Of a DNA stretch of 64,000 bases, positions 1-8,905 are shown one piece after another. Position 1 is the stretch's first letter; the number at the start of each line of letters is the position of its first letter. The position numbers and the translations under genes were made by a program. This DNA is from Bacillota bacterium (lineage in GTDB: Bacteria > Bacillota > Clostridia > Peptostreptococcales > Anaerovoracaceae). The notes below the pieces were generated by a model, which was not told the DNA's origin, did not search any database, and was given only the letters and a program-made list of their open reading frames with translations. Where the stretch lies: assembly GCA_022769485.1 (NCBI GenBank), contig JALEJU010000020.1:34321-98320 (forward strand), in the 5' to 3' direction.

Positions 1-1638
1 GGATGCATCGGCACCTGTTATCTGGAACCTATCGTGGATGTTTACAGCGATGACGGAGACCTGCAGGCCCGATATGTGAAAGTGCAGCCGGATAAAGTCG
101 AAACAATTGTAAACCGGCATTTACAGAACGGCGAAATTGTTTCGGAATATGAAATTTCAGAAAGTGACCGGGAGTTTCTGTCAAAACAGAAACGCATCGT
201 GCTGCGGAACTGCGGTGTGATCAATCCGGAGCGGATCGAGGAATATATGGCTGCGGGCGGTTATCAGGCGCTGAAAAAAGTCGTAACGTCTATGACGCCG
301 GAGCAGGTGATCGAAGAAATGAAAGAGTCCGGGCTGCGGGGCAGAGGCGGAGCCGGATTTCCCACATGGTTTAAATGGAATGCGGCGAAAGAATCGCCGG
401 ATGAAGAGGGAAAATACATGTGCTGCAATGCGGACGAGGGAGATCCGGGCGCGTTTATGGATCGGTCTGTGTTGGAAGGCGACCCTCATTCTTTGATCGA
501 GGGTATGATCATCGGCGGATATGCAATCGGCGCTTCCGAAGGCGTGATTTATGTACGGGCAGAATACCCTCTGGCGATTGAGCGGCTGGAACTGGCGATC
601 CGGCAGGCGGAAGAACACGGCTTTCTGGGAGACCGGCTTTTCGGAACGGATTACAGTTACCATCTTCGGATCAAGGCCGGTGCAGGTGCTTTCGTATGCG
701 GAGAAGAGACCGCTCTCATTGCTTCCCTGGAGGGGCAGCGGGGTATGCCCCGGCTGAAACCGCCTTTCCCCGCGCAGAAAGGCTACTGGGGAAAACCTAC
801 GAACATCAATAATGTAGAAACCTTTGCCAATGTACCCTGGATTTTAGAACACGGCGGAGCGGCTTTCGGCGCCATGGGCACGGAACAGAGCAAAGGGACA
901 AAGGTATTTGCTCTGGCAGGGAAAATCAAAAGAGGCGGACTGGCGGAAGTACCCATGGGGCTTCCTCTCCGGGATGTGATCTTCGGAATCGGAGACGGGA
1001 TCAAGGACGGACGCCGGTTTAAAGCCGTGCAGATGGGTGGCCCTTCCGGGGGCTGTATTCCTGCGGAATTGGCCGATACGCCTGTTGATTATGAAAATAT
1101 AAACAAGACCGGAGCAATCGTAGGCTCCGGCGGTATGATCGTTATGGACGAAACCACCTGCATGGTGGATATGGCTCGGTATTTCCTGGATTTTACCCGG
1201 AAAGAATCCTGCGGAAAGTGCAATTACTGTCGGGTGGGAACGAAACGGATGCTGGAAATTCTGGAGCGGATTACGGAAGGAAAGGGCAGAGACGGCGATA
1301 TTGAATTGCTGGAAGAGCTGGCTTTAAAGATCAAAGAAGGATCTCTGTGCGGCCTGGGGCAGACAGCGCCCAATCCGGTGCTGACTACTTTGAAATACTT
1401 TCGGAATGAATACGAAGATCATATTTATAAAAAGAAATGTACCGCAAAATCATGCTCTGCACTTTTGACGTTTGTTATTACCGACGCCTGCAAAGGCTGC
1501 ACCCTGTGTGCGAAAAAATGTCCTGTGGGTGCGATTACAGGCGGCGTGAAAGAGAAGCATGTCATTGACACGGAGAAATGCATCAAGTGCGGAAAATGCG
1601 AAGAAAGCTGTAAATTCGGCGCGATTTTAAAGGAATAG
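1..1638 (+). CDS. NuoF/HydB-like NADH-binding flavoprotein subunit, 5' partial
   Basis: This is the FMN- and NAD(H)-binding subunit of a soluble NADH-linked iron-sulfur oxidoreductase. The frame is open from the first base and reads GCIGTCYLEP, the end of a thioredoxin-like [2Fe-2S] domain, so the GTG at 34 is internal and the true start lies upstream. After it come a Rossmann-like FMN/NADH domain (GRGGAGFP near nt 340, GAGAFVCGEE near nt 675), an SLBB region, the [4Fe-4S] motif ESCGKCNYC (nt 1204-1230) and a C-terminal two-cluster ferredoxin domain (CKGCTLC near nt 1490, CIKCGKC near nt 1580). That order matches HydB of electron-bifurcating hydrogenases and related bifurcases; NuoF proper lacks the ferredoxin tail. 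The next gene, 16 nt downstream, encodes the likely partner. A NuoE-like subunit probably lies before the window. The family is sure; the exact complex is inferred. Confidence 0.9.
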   Translation, partial: GCIGTCYLEPIVDVYSDDGDLQARYVKVQPDKVETIVNRHLQNGEIVSEYEISESDREFLSKQKRIVLRNCGVINPERIEEYMAAGGYQALKKVVTSMTPEQVIEEMKESGLRGRGGAGFPTWFKWNAAKESPDEEGKYMCCNADEGDPGAFMDRSVLEGDPHSLIEGMIIGGYAIGASEGVIYVRAEYPLAIERLELAIRQAEEHGFLGDRLFGTDYSYHLRIKAGAGAFVCGEETALIASLEGQRGMPRLKPPFPAQKGYWGKPTNINNVETFANVPWILEHGGAAFGAMGTEQSKGTKVFALAGKIKRGGLAEVPMGLPLRDVIFGIGDGIKDGRRFKAVQMGGPSGGCIPAELADTPVDYENINKTGAIVGSGGMIVMDETTCMVDMARYFLDFTRKESCGKCNYCRVGTKRMLEILERITEGKGRDGDIELLEELALKIKEGSLCGLGQTAPNPVLTTLKYFRNEYEDHIYKKKCTAKSCSALLTFVITDACKGCTLCAKKCPVGAITGGVKEKHVIDTEKCIKCGKCEESCKFGAILKE

Positions 1639-1654
1639 GAGAGGGGTGAAACGG

Positions 1655-4561
1655 ATGGAACAAATCAAGGTAATGATTGACGGCCGGGAGTGCTTCGGCC
1701 GGCCGGGGCAGACTGTCTTGTCCCTGGCGAAAGAAAACGGTATTTTCATCCCTACCCTTTGTTTTGACCAACGGGTTGAGATATACGGGGGCTGCGGCAT
1801 CTGCATGGTAGAAATGAAAGGAAGCCCCAAGCTGTTTAAAGCCTGCGCAACCGTAATCGGGCAGGATATGGAGATTTGGACAGACACGGAACGGGTACGG
1901 GAATCGAGAAAAACAAATCTGGAACTGCTGCTGTCCGACCATCGGGGCGACTGCCGGCCTCCCTGTGCGCTGAATTGCCCGGCGGGTACCGACTGCCAGG
2001 GCTATGTGGGAATGATTGCCAACGGACAGTATGAAGAAGCTTTGAAGCTGATTAAAGAAAAAATTCCGCTTCCGGCTTCTATCGGGCGGGTCTGCCCCCA
2101 CCCCTGCGAAGACCACTGCCGGAGAAAATTGGCAGACGAGCCCATTTCCATCGCATGGCTGAAGCGCTTTGCTGCGGATTTAGCTGCTGCCAATCCGTAT
2201 ATTCCGGAAATTCCTGAGGAGACAGGGAAGAAAGTGGCAGTAATAGGCGGCGGCCCTATGGGGTTGTCCTCGGCGTATTTTCTGCGTTTAAAAGGGCACA
2301 GCGTTACGGTGTTTGAAGCGATGCCTCATTTCGGCGGTATGCTGCGCTATGGGATCCCCCAATACCGTTTGCCGAAGGAAGTAGTGGATGCGGAAGTCGA
2401 AACCATTGAAAAGATGGGGATAGAACTCCGCCCGAATACAAAGATCGGTCAGGATATTTCCTTCGAGCAGATCAGAAAAGATTACGATGCGGTAATTTTA
2501 GGAATCGGAGCATGGGTATCTACGGGTACCGGCTGTCCGGGAGAAGATGCGGAAGGCGTGGAAGGCGGCATCGATTTTCTGAGACAGGTGATCAAAGGAG
2601 AAGCTCCCGATCTGACCGGTAAAAAAGTGGCTGTAGTAGGCGGCGGAAACACCGCTATGGACGCTTGCCGTACAGCTGTGCGCCTGGGGGCGGAAACGGT
2701 CTATAACATTTATCGAAGAACGAAGCACGAAATGCCTGCGGATCGGCTGGAAATTGAAGAAGCTGAGGAAGAAGGCGTTGTATTTAAGAATTTGACCAAT
2801 CCGCTGGAATACTATAAAGATGCAGAGGGGCATGTGAAACAGGTACATCTGCAGATTATGGAATTAGGCGAGCCGGACGCCAGCGGCCGACGTTCTCCCA
2901 AGCCTGTGGAAGGCAAAACGGAGCTTTTGGATGTGGATATGGTGCTTCTTGCGATCGGGCAGGCTGTTAATACCAAAGGCTTTGATGAATTGGACAAATC
3001 CCGGAAAAAGGGAATCGCTTACGACCCGGAAACCTTCATGACCAGCATGGAAGGTGTTTTTGCCGGGGGAGACTGCGGAAATGATAAAATTTCCATTGCT
3101 ATTGAAGCAATCGCGGATGCGGAAAAAATGAGCAAAGTGGCGGACGCGTACCTGCGGGGAGAGAAGATACGGTATCGGAAGCCGTATGTGCATGAACGCA
3201 GGGATATCGACGAAACTTCGTTCGAGGATCGGGAACGTCTGTGCCGGTCTAAGATGGAGCAGCTTTCTCCGGAACAGAGAAGGGATAACTTTAAGGAAAT
3301 CGTAGCGGGTTACAGAGAAGAAGAGGCGCGGAGAGAGGCAGACCGCTGTCTGGAATGCGGATGCGGAAAATATTACGACTGCAAGCTGCTGGAATACGCA
3401 GACCTATATAATGTAAAGCCCGAACGTTTTGCGGGAGAAGTGAATCATATCGAATTTGAAGACGATCATCCTTATATTCTCCGGGATCCCAATAAATGTA
3501 TCCTCTGCGGGCTTTGCGTCCGCATATGCAGCGAGGCGGTAGGAAGCGGCGTCCTGGGGCTGGTACACAGGGGATTTGATACGGTAGTCAAGCCGGCGCT
3601 GGAACGGCCTTTAGAAGCGGCAGGCTGCGTTTCCTGCGGAAACTGCGTAAGCCTTTGTCCCACCGGGGCGCTGCTGCCGAGGGTTACAGAGCGCAAGCCT
3701 GTGCCTATGCGGGTGGAAAAGGTGAGAACCACCTGCCCTCATTGCAGCGTCGGCTGTCAGATGGATCTTTGCATAAAAGGCAATCTGTTGGCAGGAACAG
3801 AACCGGTTTCCGGGACTTCCGGCACAGGGCTTTTGTGCAAGCGGGGGAAGTTTGATTACGGTTTCGTAAATCGTGGGGATCGGCTGAAAGTGCCCATGAT
3901 TCGAAAGGATGGCGCCTTAGTTCCCGTTTCCTGGGACGAGGCGTTGGATTTCACGGCGGCGCGGCTGAGCGCGCTGAAAGCGGAATTCGGGGCGGATGCT
4001 TTGGCGGGCTTATCCGGAGGGCGCAGCAGCAATGACGAGCAGCAGCTGTTTGCGAAGCTTATAAGTGAAATTGCAGGAAGTGAAAATCTGGACTGCTGTA
4101 CGGATTTGAAGGACGCAGAGGAAAATGCGGCGTTGGCCGCCGAAGGAATCAGCCCGCTGAACGGCCCAAATAACCTGCGGGGCGCCCGGGATATGGGTGT
4201 GCGGCCCGGAAAGTGCGGAAGATCCGCGATGGAAATCATGAAAGGAGCTTCTGCGGGGGAAATAAAAGGCCTGTTCATTTTGGACGAAAATCCAATGTAT
4301 TCCGATTTTGAGCCTTTCTATGAAGAGGCAGCTTTAAAGCGGTTGGATTTCTTAGCTGTGCAGGACATCTTTTTAACGAAGACCGCCGCTTTAGCCGATG
4401 TGGTTCTCCCGACAGCCTGCTTCGCGGAAAAAGACGGTTCCTTTACCAATGCGGAGGGGCGAGTTCAGCCGATCCGAAAAGCGGTTTCCGCTCCGGGTGA
4501 GGCCAAAGAGGGGGCGTGGATTTTGACGCAGCTTATGAGAAGGCTGAATACGGAAAAGTAG
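1655..4561 (+). CDS. NuoG/GltD-like iron-sulfur flavoprotein fused to a truncated molybdopterin domain
   Basis: This protein of about 968 residues likely passes electrons between NAD(P)H, ferredoxin-type clusters and the flavoprotein encoded before it. Domain order: an N-terminal NuoG-like [2Fe-2S] domain (GGCGIC) and a His/Cys cluster motif; a GltD/NfnB-like domain with an FAD motif (GGGPMGLSS) and an NAD(P) motif (GGGNTAMD); two [4Fe-4S] motifs (CILCGLC, CVSCGNC); then the [4Fe-4S] start of a molybdopterin oxidoreductase (CPHCSVGC). That last domain is only about 260 residues instead of 600 or more, and where formate dehydrogenases carry Sec/Cys there is Lys (nt 4109-4111). Sporomusa-type Nfn (StnABC) combines comparable flavoprotein modules, so a bifurcating transhydrogenase is my best inference; a degenerate formate dehydrogenase subunit is the alternative. 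ATG 1655 was chosen over GTG 1646 because AGGAGAGG lies ten bases upstream. Confidence 0.8.
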   Translation: MEQIKVMIDGRECFGRPGQTVLSLAKENGIFIPTLCFDQRVEIYGGCGICMVEMKGSPKLFKACATVIGQDMEIWTDTERVRESRKTNLELLLSDHRGDCRPPCALNCPAGTDCQGYVGMIANGQYEEALKLIKEKIPLPASIGRVCPHPCEDHCRRKLADEPISIAWLKRFAADLAAANPYIPEIPEETGKKVAVIGGGPMGLSSAYFLRLKGHSVTVFEAMPHFGGMLRYGIPQYRLPKEVVDAEVETIEKMGIELRPNTKIGQDISFEQIRKDYDAVILGIGAWVSTGTGCPGEDAEGVEGGIDFLRQVIKGEAPDLTGKKVAVVGGGNTAMDACRTAVRLGAETVYNIYRRTKHEMPADRLEIEEAEEEGVVFKNLTNPLEYYKDAEGHVKQVHLQIMELGEPDASGRRSPKPVEGKTELLDVDMVLLAIGQAVNTKGFDELDKSRKKGIAYDPETFMTSMEGVFAGGDCGNDKISIAIEAIADAEKMSKVADAYLRGEKIRYRKPYVHERRDIDETSFEDRERLCRSKMEQLSPEQRRDNFKEIVAGYREEEARREADRCLECGCGKYYDCKLLEYADLYNVKPERFAGEVNHIEFEDDHPYILRDPNKCILCGLCVRICSEAVGSGVLGLVHRGFDTVVKPALERPLEAAGCVSCGNCVSLCPTGALLPRVTERKPVPMRVEKVRTTCPHCSVGCQMDLCIKGNLLAGTEPVSGTSGTGLLCKRGKFDYGFVNRGDRLKVPMIRKDGALVPVSWDEALDFTAARLSALKAEFGADALAGLSGGRSSNDEQQLFAKLISEIAGSENLDCCTDLKDAEENAALAAEGISPLNGPNNLRGARDMGVRPGKCGRSAMEIMKGASAGEIKGLFILDENPMYSDFEPFYEEAALKRLDFLAVQDIFLTKTAALADVVLPTACFAEKDGSFTNAEGRVQPIRKAVSAPGEAKEGAWILTQLMRRLNTEK

Positions 4562-4610
4562 ATTTTGCGGGAAAAACGCCCGGCTCATTGCGGTTGGGCG
4601 GGAAATCCGG

Positions 4611-4639
4611 TTGACTTTCAGCGGGTTTATCCGTATAAT
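4611..4639 (+). promoter_or_regulatory. Promoter of the SRP RNA gene
   Basis: TTGACT (4611-4616) and TATAAT (4634-4639) are separated by exactly 17 bases, a near-consensus vegetative promoter. It would start transcription near 4646, just before the SRP RNA helix. Confidence 0.85.
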
Positions 4640-4645
4640 AGACAA

Positions 4646-4815
4646 GAGAAATAGATTGCCCTTTGGCAGCTTCGCTTGGTGCGGTTTCGGGTTCTGTGCA
4701 ATAAGAATCTGTGAACCTCGTCAGGTCCGGAAGGAAGCAGCGATAAGCGGAACACCTTATGTGCCGCAGAGTAGCCTGTTCCGACGCCGGCGGGGCTGCC
4801 AAGGGGCAATCTTTT
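4646..4815 (+). ncRNA. ffs: Signal recognition particle RNA (4.5S-like)
   Basis: The diagnostic SRP helix 8 sequence is present: the GUCAGGUCCGGAAGGAAGCA segment with its GGAA tetraloop lies at about 4719-4741. The ends pair: agattgcc at 4653 with ggcaatct at 4805-4812, extended by tttggcag with ctgccaa. With the promoter at 4611-4639 the RNA would be about 165 nt, longer than enterobacterial 4.5S RNA but too short for the Alu domain of the large Bacillus/Clostridium form. Its place directly before dnaX is the usual one in Bacillota. The exact ends are inferred from pairing and the promoter. Confidence 0.9.
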
Positions 4816-4854
4816 ATGTGGGAAGAAAAGTTCGGAAGAAGATAAGAGAATTTC

Positions 4855-6426
4855 ATGTATCAAGCATTATACCGAAGCTTCCGCCCGGAAACCTTTTCTG
4901 AGATTTTAGGGCAGGAACACATTGTAAAAATATTAAAAAATCAAATTGCCGCGGGTACCGTGGGACATGCGTATCTGTTCTGCGGAACCAGAGGAACCGG
5001 AAAGACATCCACGGCGCGAATCCTGGCAAAAGCCATGAATTGCACTTCTGACGGCAACGAAAAACCGTGCGGCGTTTGTTCCAACTGCCGTGCCATAAAA
5101 GAGGGCACATTTATAGACGTAATAGAGATCGACGCTGCTTCCAATAATGGCGTAGAGAACATTCGGGAGCTGCGGGAGAGTGTAAAATATCCTCCTGCAG
5201 CAGGCGCATGTAAAGTTTACATTATAGACGAAGTGCATATGCTTTCCACGGGGGCGTTCAACGCGCTTTTAAAAACCCTGGAAGAACCGCCGGCCCATGT
5301 GATGTTTATTCTGGCAACCACCGAACCGCAGAAGCTGCCGGCTACTATTTTATCCCGCTGTCTTCGCCTGGACTTTCGCAGGGTATCCGAGGCACAGCTG
5401 CGGGCGGGTATGCGCGCTATCTGCGGAGAACTCGGGGTAAAGATCTCCGATGCGGCTTTGGGATTGGTGGCGGCCAATTCCGACGGATCGGTGCGGGACG
5501 CTCTTTCTTTACTGGATCAGTGTATTTCAGCGGGAGGCAAAGAGGTGACCCGTCAGGATGTGCTGGATTTTCTGGGAACTTCCGGAGAGGAAGTCTTCCT
5601 GGAAATGACGGATTTGATTACCGCGGGAAAAGTGGCGGAAGCCATCGGGCTTTTAAATCGAATTTTAAGTGACGGGAAGGATGAAAGACAGTTTTTAAAA
5701 GATTGGGTGGCGCATTATCGGAGCCTTCTTTTAACCAAATATATGAAAAGTCCCGAGGACATTTTAAATCTGTCCGTTGAAAATGTAGAACGTCTGCGGG
5801 AGCAGGCGCAGCGGCTGGATCTGGAACAGCTGAACGACGGGATTACAGAATTGTCCAAAACTCTGGCAGAAGCAAAATGGTCTACGCAGCCTCGGGTGTT
5901 GGCGGAGCTCTGCATCGTGAAGCTTTGCAAAACCGACGGGATATCTTTTAAAAAGACCCCGGCGGCTTCGAAACGGAAGGCGGCAGAAGGAGCGGACGCA
6001 CAGGAAAGACGGAAAGAAGATTCCCCGATGCAGGAACGCCCGGAAAACCCGGATTTATCAGAAACAGAGGAACCCGCCGAAGAACCGGCGAACGCTTCGG
6101 AGGAAGAGAATCTGGATTTGGTTCTTTTGTGGAACTGCATCTGTGACGAAGGAGAAAGTCAAAAAGGGAGCTTTCACATTTTGCGGACAGGGGCTCGGCT
6201 GGCAGAATTGACGCCGGAAACGTTTGTGCTGGAAACCAACGGTGCTATGTCAGCCCGTTATGCGGAAACCAATTTGTCCTGGCTGTCCGATTTGATGGAA
6301 AAACATACGGGGAAACGGCGGAAGGCTTTATGCCGTAGGGAGCAGACGCAGCAGGAGCAGAAAAACATCGACGAATTGGTTCAGGAACTGGAATCGTCTT
6401 TGGGGATTAAAATAGAAACAGAATAA
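4855..6426 (+). CDS. dnaX: DNA polymerase III subunit gamma/tau
   Basis: This is the clamp-loader ATPase that loads the sliding clamp and ties polymerases to the replisome. Its N-terminal AAA+ module has Walker A GTRGTGKTS, a four-Cys zinc knuckle (CGVCSNC and nearby Cys), Walker B with IDEVHML and a sensor-1 ATTE segment; gamma/tau collar domain III follows to about residue 360. The C-terminal 160 residues are charged and low-complexity at first (Glu/Lys/Pro-rich), then fold into a short tau-like tail. At 523 aa the length suits a tau-type protein from Bacillota. It begins just after the SRP RNA and is followed 13 nt later by ybaB, the conserved dnaX-ybaB-recR order. No strong slippery heptamer for a gamma frameshift product was seen. 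Confidence 0.96.
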   Translation: MYQALYRSFRPETFSEILGQEHIVKILKNQIAAGTVGHAYLFCGTRGTGKTSTARILAKAMNCTSDGNEKPCGVCSNCRAIKEGTFIDVIEIDAASNNGVENIRELRESVKYPPAAGACKVYIIDEVHMLSTGAFNALLKTLEEPPAHVMFILATTEPQKLPATILSRCLRLDFRRVSEAQLRAGMRAICGELGVKISDAALGLVAANSDGSVRDALSLLDQCISAGGKEVTRQDVLDFLGTSGEEVFLEMTDLITAGKVAEAIGLLNRILSDGKDERQFLKDWVAHYRSLLLTKYMKSPEDILNLSVENVERLREQAQRLDLEQLNDGITELSKTLAEAKWSTQPRVLAELCIVKLCKTDGISFKKTPAASKRKAAEGADAQERRKEDSPMQERPENPDLSETEEPAEEPANASEEENLDLVLLWNCICDEGESQKGSFHILRTGARLAELTPETFVLETNGAMSARYAETNLSWLSDLMEKHTGKRRKALCRREQTQQEQKNIDELVQELESSLGIKIETE

Positions 6427-6439
6427 AAGGAGAACAGAA

Positions 6440-6796
6440 ATGGGAAAAGGAATGAAAGCAGGTAAAAAACACACGTCGGGCGGCGCAGCTTCTATGCAGA
6501 AGCAAATGGCTCAGCTGCAGGCGGTTCAGCGAAAGATGGCGGAAACGCAGGCGGAACTGGAGAAACAGGAAGTCAGCGCTACGGCAGGGGGCGGCGCGGT
6601 CAGTATCACCGTAAACGGCGCCAAGACTTTGACGAAAGTAGAAATTAAGCCGGAAGTAGTGGATCCCGATGATGTAGAAATGCTTCAGGACTTGATTATC
6701 GTAGCGGCGAACGAAGCTCTCCGGCAAATGGAGGAAATTTCTCAGACGGAAATGAACAAGCTCACCAGCGGGTTTGGGATTCCCGGCATGATATAA
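6440..6796 (+). CDS. YbaB/EbfC nucleoid-associated protein
   Basis: A 118-residue DNA-binding protein of the YbaB/EbfC family, which forms tweezer-like dimers on DNA and always travels with recR. A basic, Gly/Lys-rich N-terminus (about 20 residues) is followed by a Gln-rich helix ([13 protein letters not shown]) and the beta strands containing [11 protein letters not shown], the hallmark of the family, then a C-terminal helix ending near FGIPGM. AAAGGAGAA precedes the ATG by a normal distance. It sits between dnaX and recR with gaps of 13 and 4 bases, so the three are almost certainly co-transcribed. Confidence 0.95.
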   Translation: MGKGMKAGKKHTSGGAASMQKQMAQLQAVQRKMAETQAELEKQEVSATAGGGAVSITVNGAKTLTKVEIKPEVVDPDDVEMLQDLIIVAANEALRQMEEISQTEMNKLTSGFGIPGMI

Positions 6797-6800
6797 AGCC

Positions 6801-7400
6801 ATGAACCATTATGCGAAACCTTTAGCGAATCTGATCAATCAGCTGGCGCGGCTGCCGGGCATCGGAGGAAAAAGCGCACAGCGGCTGGCATTTCATATTC
6901 TTGCAATGGAGGAGCAGAATGCGGAAGACCTGGCTCGGGCGATTTTGGACGCAAAAAAGAGCATGAAATACTGTTCCGTCTGCGGAAATCTGACGGATCA
7001 GGATCCCTGCGCCCTGTGTTCGGATCCGGGTCGGAATCCCAACGTAATCTGCGTAGTAGAAAGCCCCAGGGACGTGTTTGCTATGGAGCGGATTCGGGAA
7101 TTCAAAGGGCAGTATCACGTTCTGAACGGAGCCATTTCTCCTATAGACGGAATCGGTCCGGAGGATATCAATTTAAAATCGTTGATCATGAGGCTTCAAA
7201 AAAACGATGTAGAAGAAGTGATTTTGGCTACAAATCCAAACATAGAGGGGGAGGCTACCGCTATGTATATCGCCAGGCTGATCAAGCCTTCGGGAATTAA
7301 GGTCAGCCGGATTGCCCATGGTATTCCTGTGGGAGGGGATTTGGAATATACGGATGAGGTTACGCTATCCAAGGCTATGGAGGGCAGACGAATACTATAA
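6801..7400 (+). CDS. recR: Recombination protein RecR
   Basis: RecR works with RecO and RecF to load RecA at gapped DNA. The 199-aa protein shows the family order: an N-terminal helix-hairpin-helix ([17 protein letters not shown]), a four-Cys zinc finger (CSVCGNL and CALC), then a Toprim domain with VVESPRD and the acidic patch, ending in the Walker-B-like segment [13 protein letters not shown]. Length is standard. It starts four bases after ybaB, consistent with translational coupling. Confidence 0.97.
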   Translation: MNHYAKPLANLINQLARLPGIGGKSAQRLAFHILAMEEQNAEDLARAILDAKKSMKYCSVCGNLTDQDPCALCSDPGRNPNVICVVESPRDVFAMERIREFKGQYHVLNGAISPIDGIGPEDINLKSLIMRLQKNDVEEVILATNPNIEGEATAMYIARLIKPSGIKVSRIAHGIPVGGDLEYTDEVTLSKAMEGRRIL

Positions 7401-7441
7401 AATTTGCAGTAAAGTGACCGCATTACAAACGAGGTAAACGT

Positions 7442-8158
7442 ATGAAACGCGAAATACTTTCCGCGGCGATCCGGGTTACCGTGCCGGTGCTGATGGGCTA
7501 TCTGGCTATCGGAATGGCTTTTGGGCTGATGCTGCAGTCGGTAGGATACGGGGCGCCTTGGGCTTTGTTAATGAGCTTGACTATTTATGCCGGATCCGGA
7601 CAGTATCTGGGGGTATCTTTGCTGGCCACGGGGGCTTCCCTGCCTCAAGTGGCCTTTTTAACGTTGATGATCAATTTTCGTCATTTGGTTTACGGTCTGT
7701 CCATGCTGGAAAAATTTCGGGGAATGGGGAAAAGAAAATTCTATATGATTTTCTCCCTGACGGATGAAACCTACGCATTGCTCAGTTCGGTCAAGGTTCC
7801 GGAGGGGATACGAGCCCACGATTATTATTTTACCATCGCTATGCTGAATCAAAGCTACTGGGTGCTGGGATCGGTGCTGGGGTCGCTTTTAGGGGCAGCT
7901 TTGGGAATTGATACAACAGGGGTGGATTTTGCCATGACAGCGCTGTTTTTGGTTATCGCTGTAGGCCAGTGGAAAAAGGCGGAAAGCCATCTGCCCGCAT
8001 TGTTGGGAGCGGCTGCGACGTTAGTCGGTCTGCTGCTGGCGGGAGCAGAGAATATGCTGCTGCCAGCTCTGGGGGTTATCGTGGCGGCACTGACGTTAAT
8101 GCGTCCCCGGTTAGAGGAAAGAGTTCAGGAAGAATGCGGAGAGGAGGCTGCTCCATGA
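7442..8158 (+). CDS. azlC: AzlC family branched-chain amino acid exporter, large subunit
   Basis: This is the larger subunit of the AzlCD exporter, which expels branched-chain amino acids or their analogues. The 238-residue protein is strongly hydrophobic with about six to seven membrane segments. It carries the AzlC signatures near the N-terminus (GYLAIGMAFG, LTIYAGSGQY), followed by NFRHLVYGLS and DETYALL. GAGGT lies before the ATG. The stop overlaps the azlD start (ATGA), so the two are translationally coupled. The pair sits inside the recR-yaaL-bofA neighbourhood, where it is not usual. Confidence 0.93.
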   Translation: MKREILSAAIRVTVPVLMGYLAIGMAFGLMLQSVGYGAPWALLMSLTIYAGSGQYLGVSLLATGASLPQVAFLTLMINFRHLVYGLSMLEKFRGMGKRKFYMIFSLTDETYALLSSVKVPEGIRAHDYYFTIAMLNQSYWVLGSVLGSLLGAALGIDTTGVDFAMTALFLVIAVGQWKKAESHLPALLGAAATLVGLLLAGAENMLLPALGVIVAALTLMRPRLEERVQEECGEEAAP

Positions 8159-8490
8159 CGCTGAATACCGGACAAGCCCTTGCTGCCATCGGCGTGATGG
8201 CGGCGGTGACATTTTTAACGAGAGCTTTGCCTTTTTTTGTCTTTGACCGAGGAGGGAAAATCCCCGGGATCATTCTGTACTTGGGACGGGTGCTGCCTCC
8301 GGCTATTATCGCCATGCTCATTATCTATTGTTTGAAAGGGGTCAGCTTTGCCCAGCCGTCCGGCTGGATTCCGGCGGCGCTGTCCTGCGGGGCGGTAGTG
8401 GCGCTGCACCTGTGGAAGAAAAACGACCTGTTGTCTATTTTCGGCGGAACTGTTTTATATATGGTGCTGGTGCAGACCGTCTTTGCGTAA
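8155..8490 (+). CDS. azlD: AzlD family branched-chain amino acid exporter, small subunit
   Basis: The small partner of AzlC, 111 residues with about four membrane segments. The family motif FLTRALPFFVF lies near residue 20, followed by GRVLPPAIIAMLIIY and the C-terminal TVLYMVLVQTVF helix. The ATG at 8155 was chosen because it overlaps the azlC stop by four bases and an AGGAGG lies just upstream at 8140-8145; the frame is open further upstream but only inside azlC. Confidence 0.92.
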   Translation: MTLNTGQALAAIGVMAAVTFLTRALPFFVFDRGGKIPGIILYLGRVLPPAIIAMLIIYCLKGVSFAQPSGWIPAALSCGAVVALHLWKKNDLLSIFGGTVLYMVLVQTVFA

Positions 8491-8557
8491 CGTGCGGATA
8501 TCCATATCTGCAAGGGCAGGGTGTCTTATTGACATCCTGTCCTTATTTGATTTTTGA

Positions 8558-8818
8558 TTAAATAAGCAGAAGCAGCAGGAGCCCGGGGAGTCCTAAAATG
8601 CCCACTGTGAGGATAGAAAGGAAATTAAGGGGAATATGAAAACCGAAAAACGTACCTGCCGCGTTGACCAGTAGGAGAAGCAGACCTCCCGCTAAGCTGT
8701 TCAGCACGAATTTGAGCAGCAGTTTTCCCGGCTTGAGAAGCCATTTTCCCAGAAAACAGACGGATAATATCAGCAGGGCATAGATCAGCATGATGCCGAT
8801 TTCTGTACTCATGTTCAT
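8558..8818 (-). CDS. bofA: Pro-sigma-K processing inhibitor BofA family protein
   Basis: An 86-residue integral membrane protein of the BofA family. In Bacillus subtilis BofA restrains the SpoIVFB protease that activates sigma-K during sporulation. There are two or three hydrophobic segments, and the C-terminal half (NSLAGGLLLLLVNAAGTFFG, then the LNFLSI/GLPG region) matches the family. The frame is open further upstream, but the ATG at 8816-8818 has GAGGTG six bases before it. It lies convergent to azlD and divergent from the yaaL homologue, whereas in Bacillus yaaL and bofA face the same way. It is one of the signs of a spore former. Confidence 0.85.
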   Translation of the reverse strand: MNMSTEIGIMLIYALLILSVCFLGKWLLKPGKLLLKFVLNSLAGGLLLLLVNAAGTFFGFHIPLNFLSILTVGILGLPGLLLLLLI

Positions 8819-8905
8819 ATGCGCACCTCGTTTTAAATTGGAATGACTGTATAAAATATGCAGAGGAAGAATAGAATAGAAGCAAACAGAAAGGGGTGGA
8901 TTAAG

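Noticed and set aside
5935..5965. A TTTTAAAAAG stretch in dnaX as a programmed frameshift site for a short gamma form
   Set aside because: In the reading frame it does not form a proper X-XXY-YYZ heptamer (the codons are TTT AAA AAG with T before), and no clear stimulating hairpin or upstream Shine-Dalgarno was visible.
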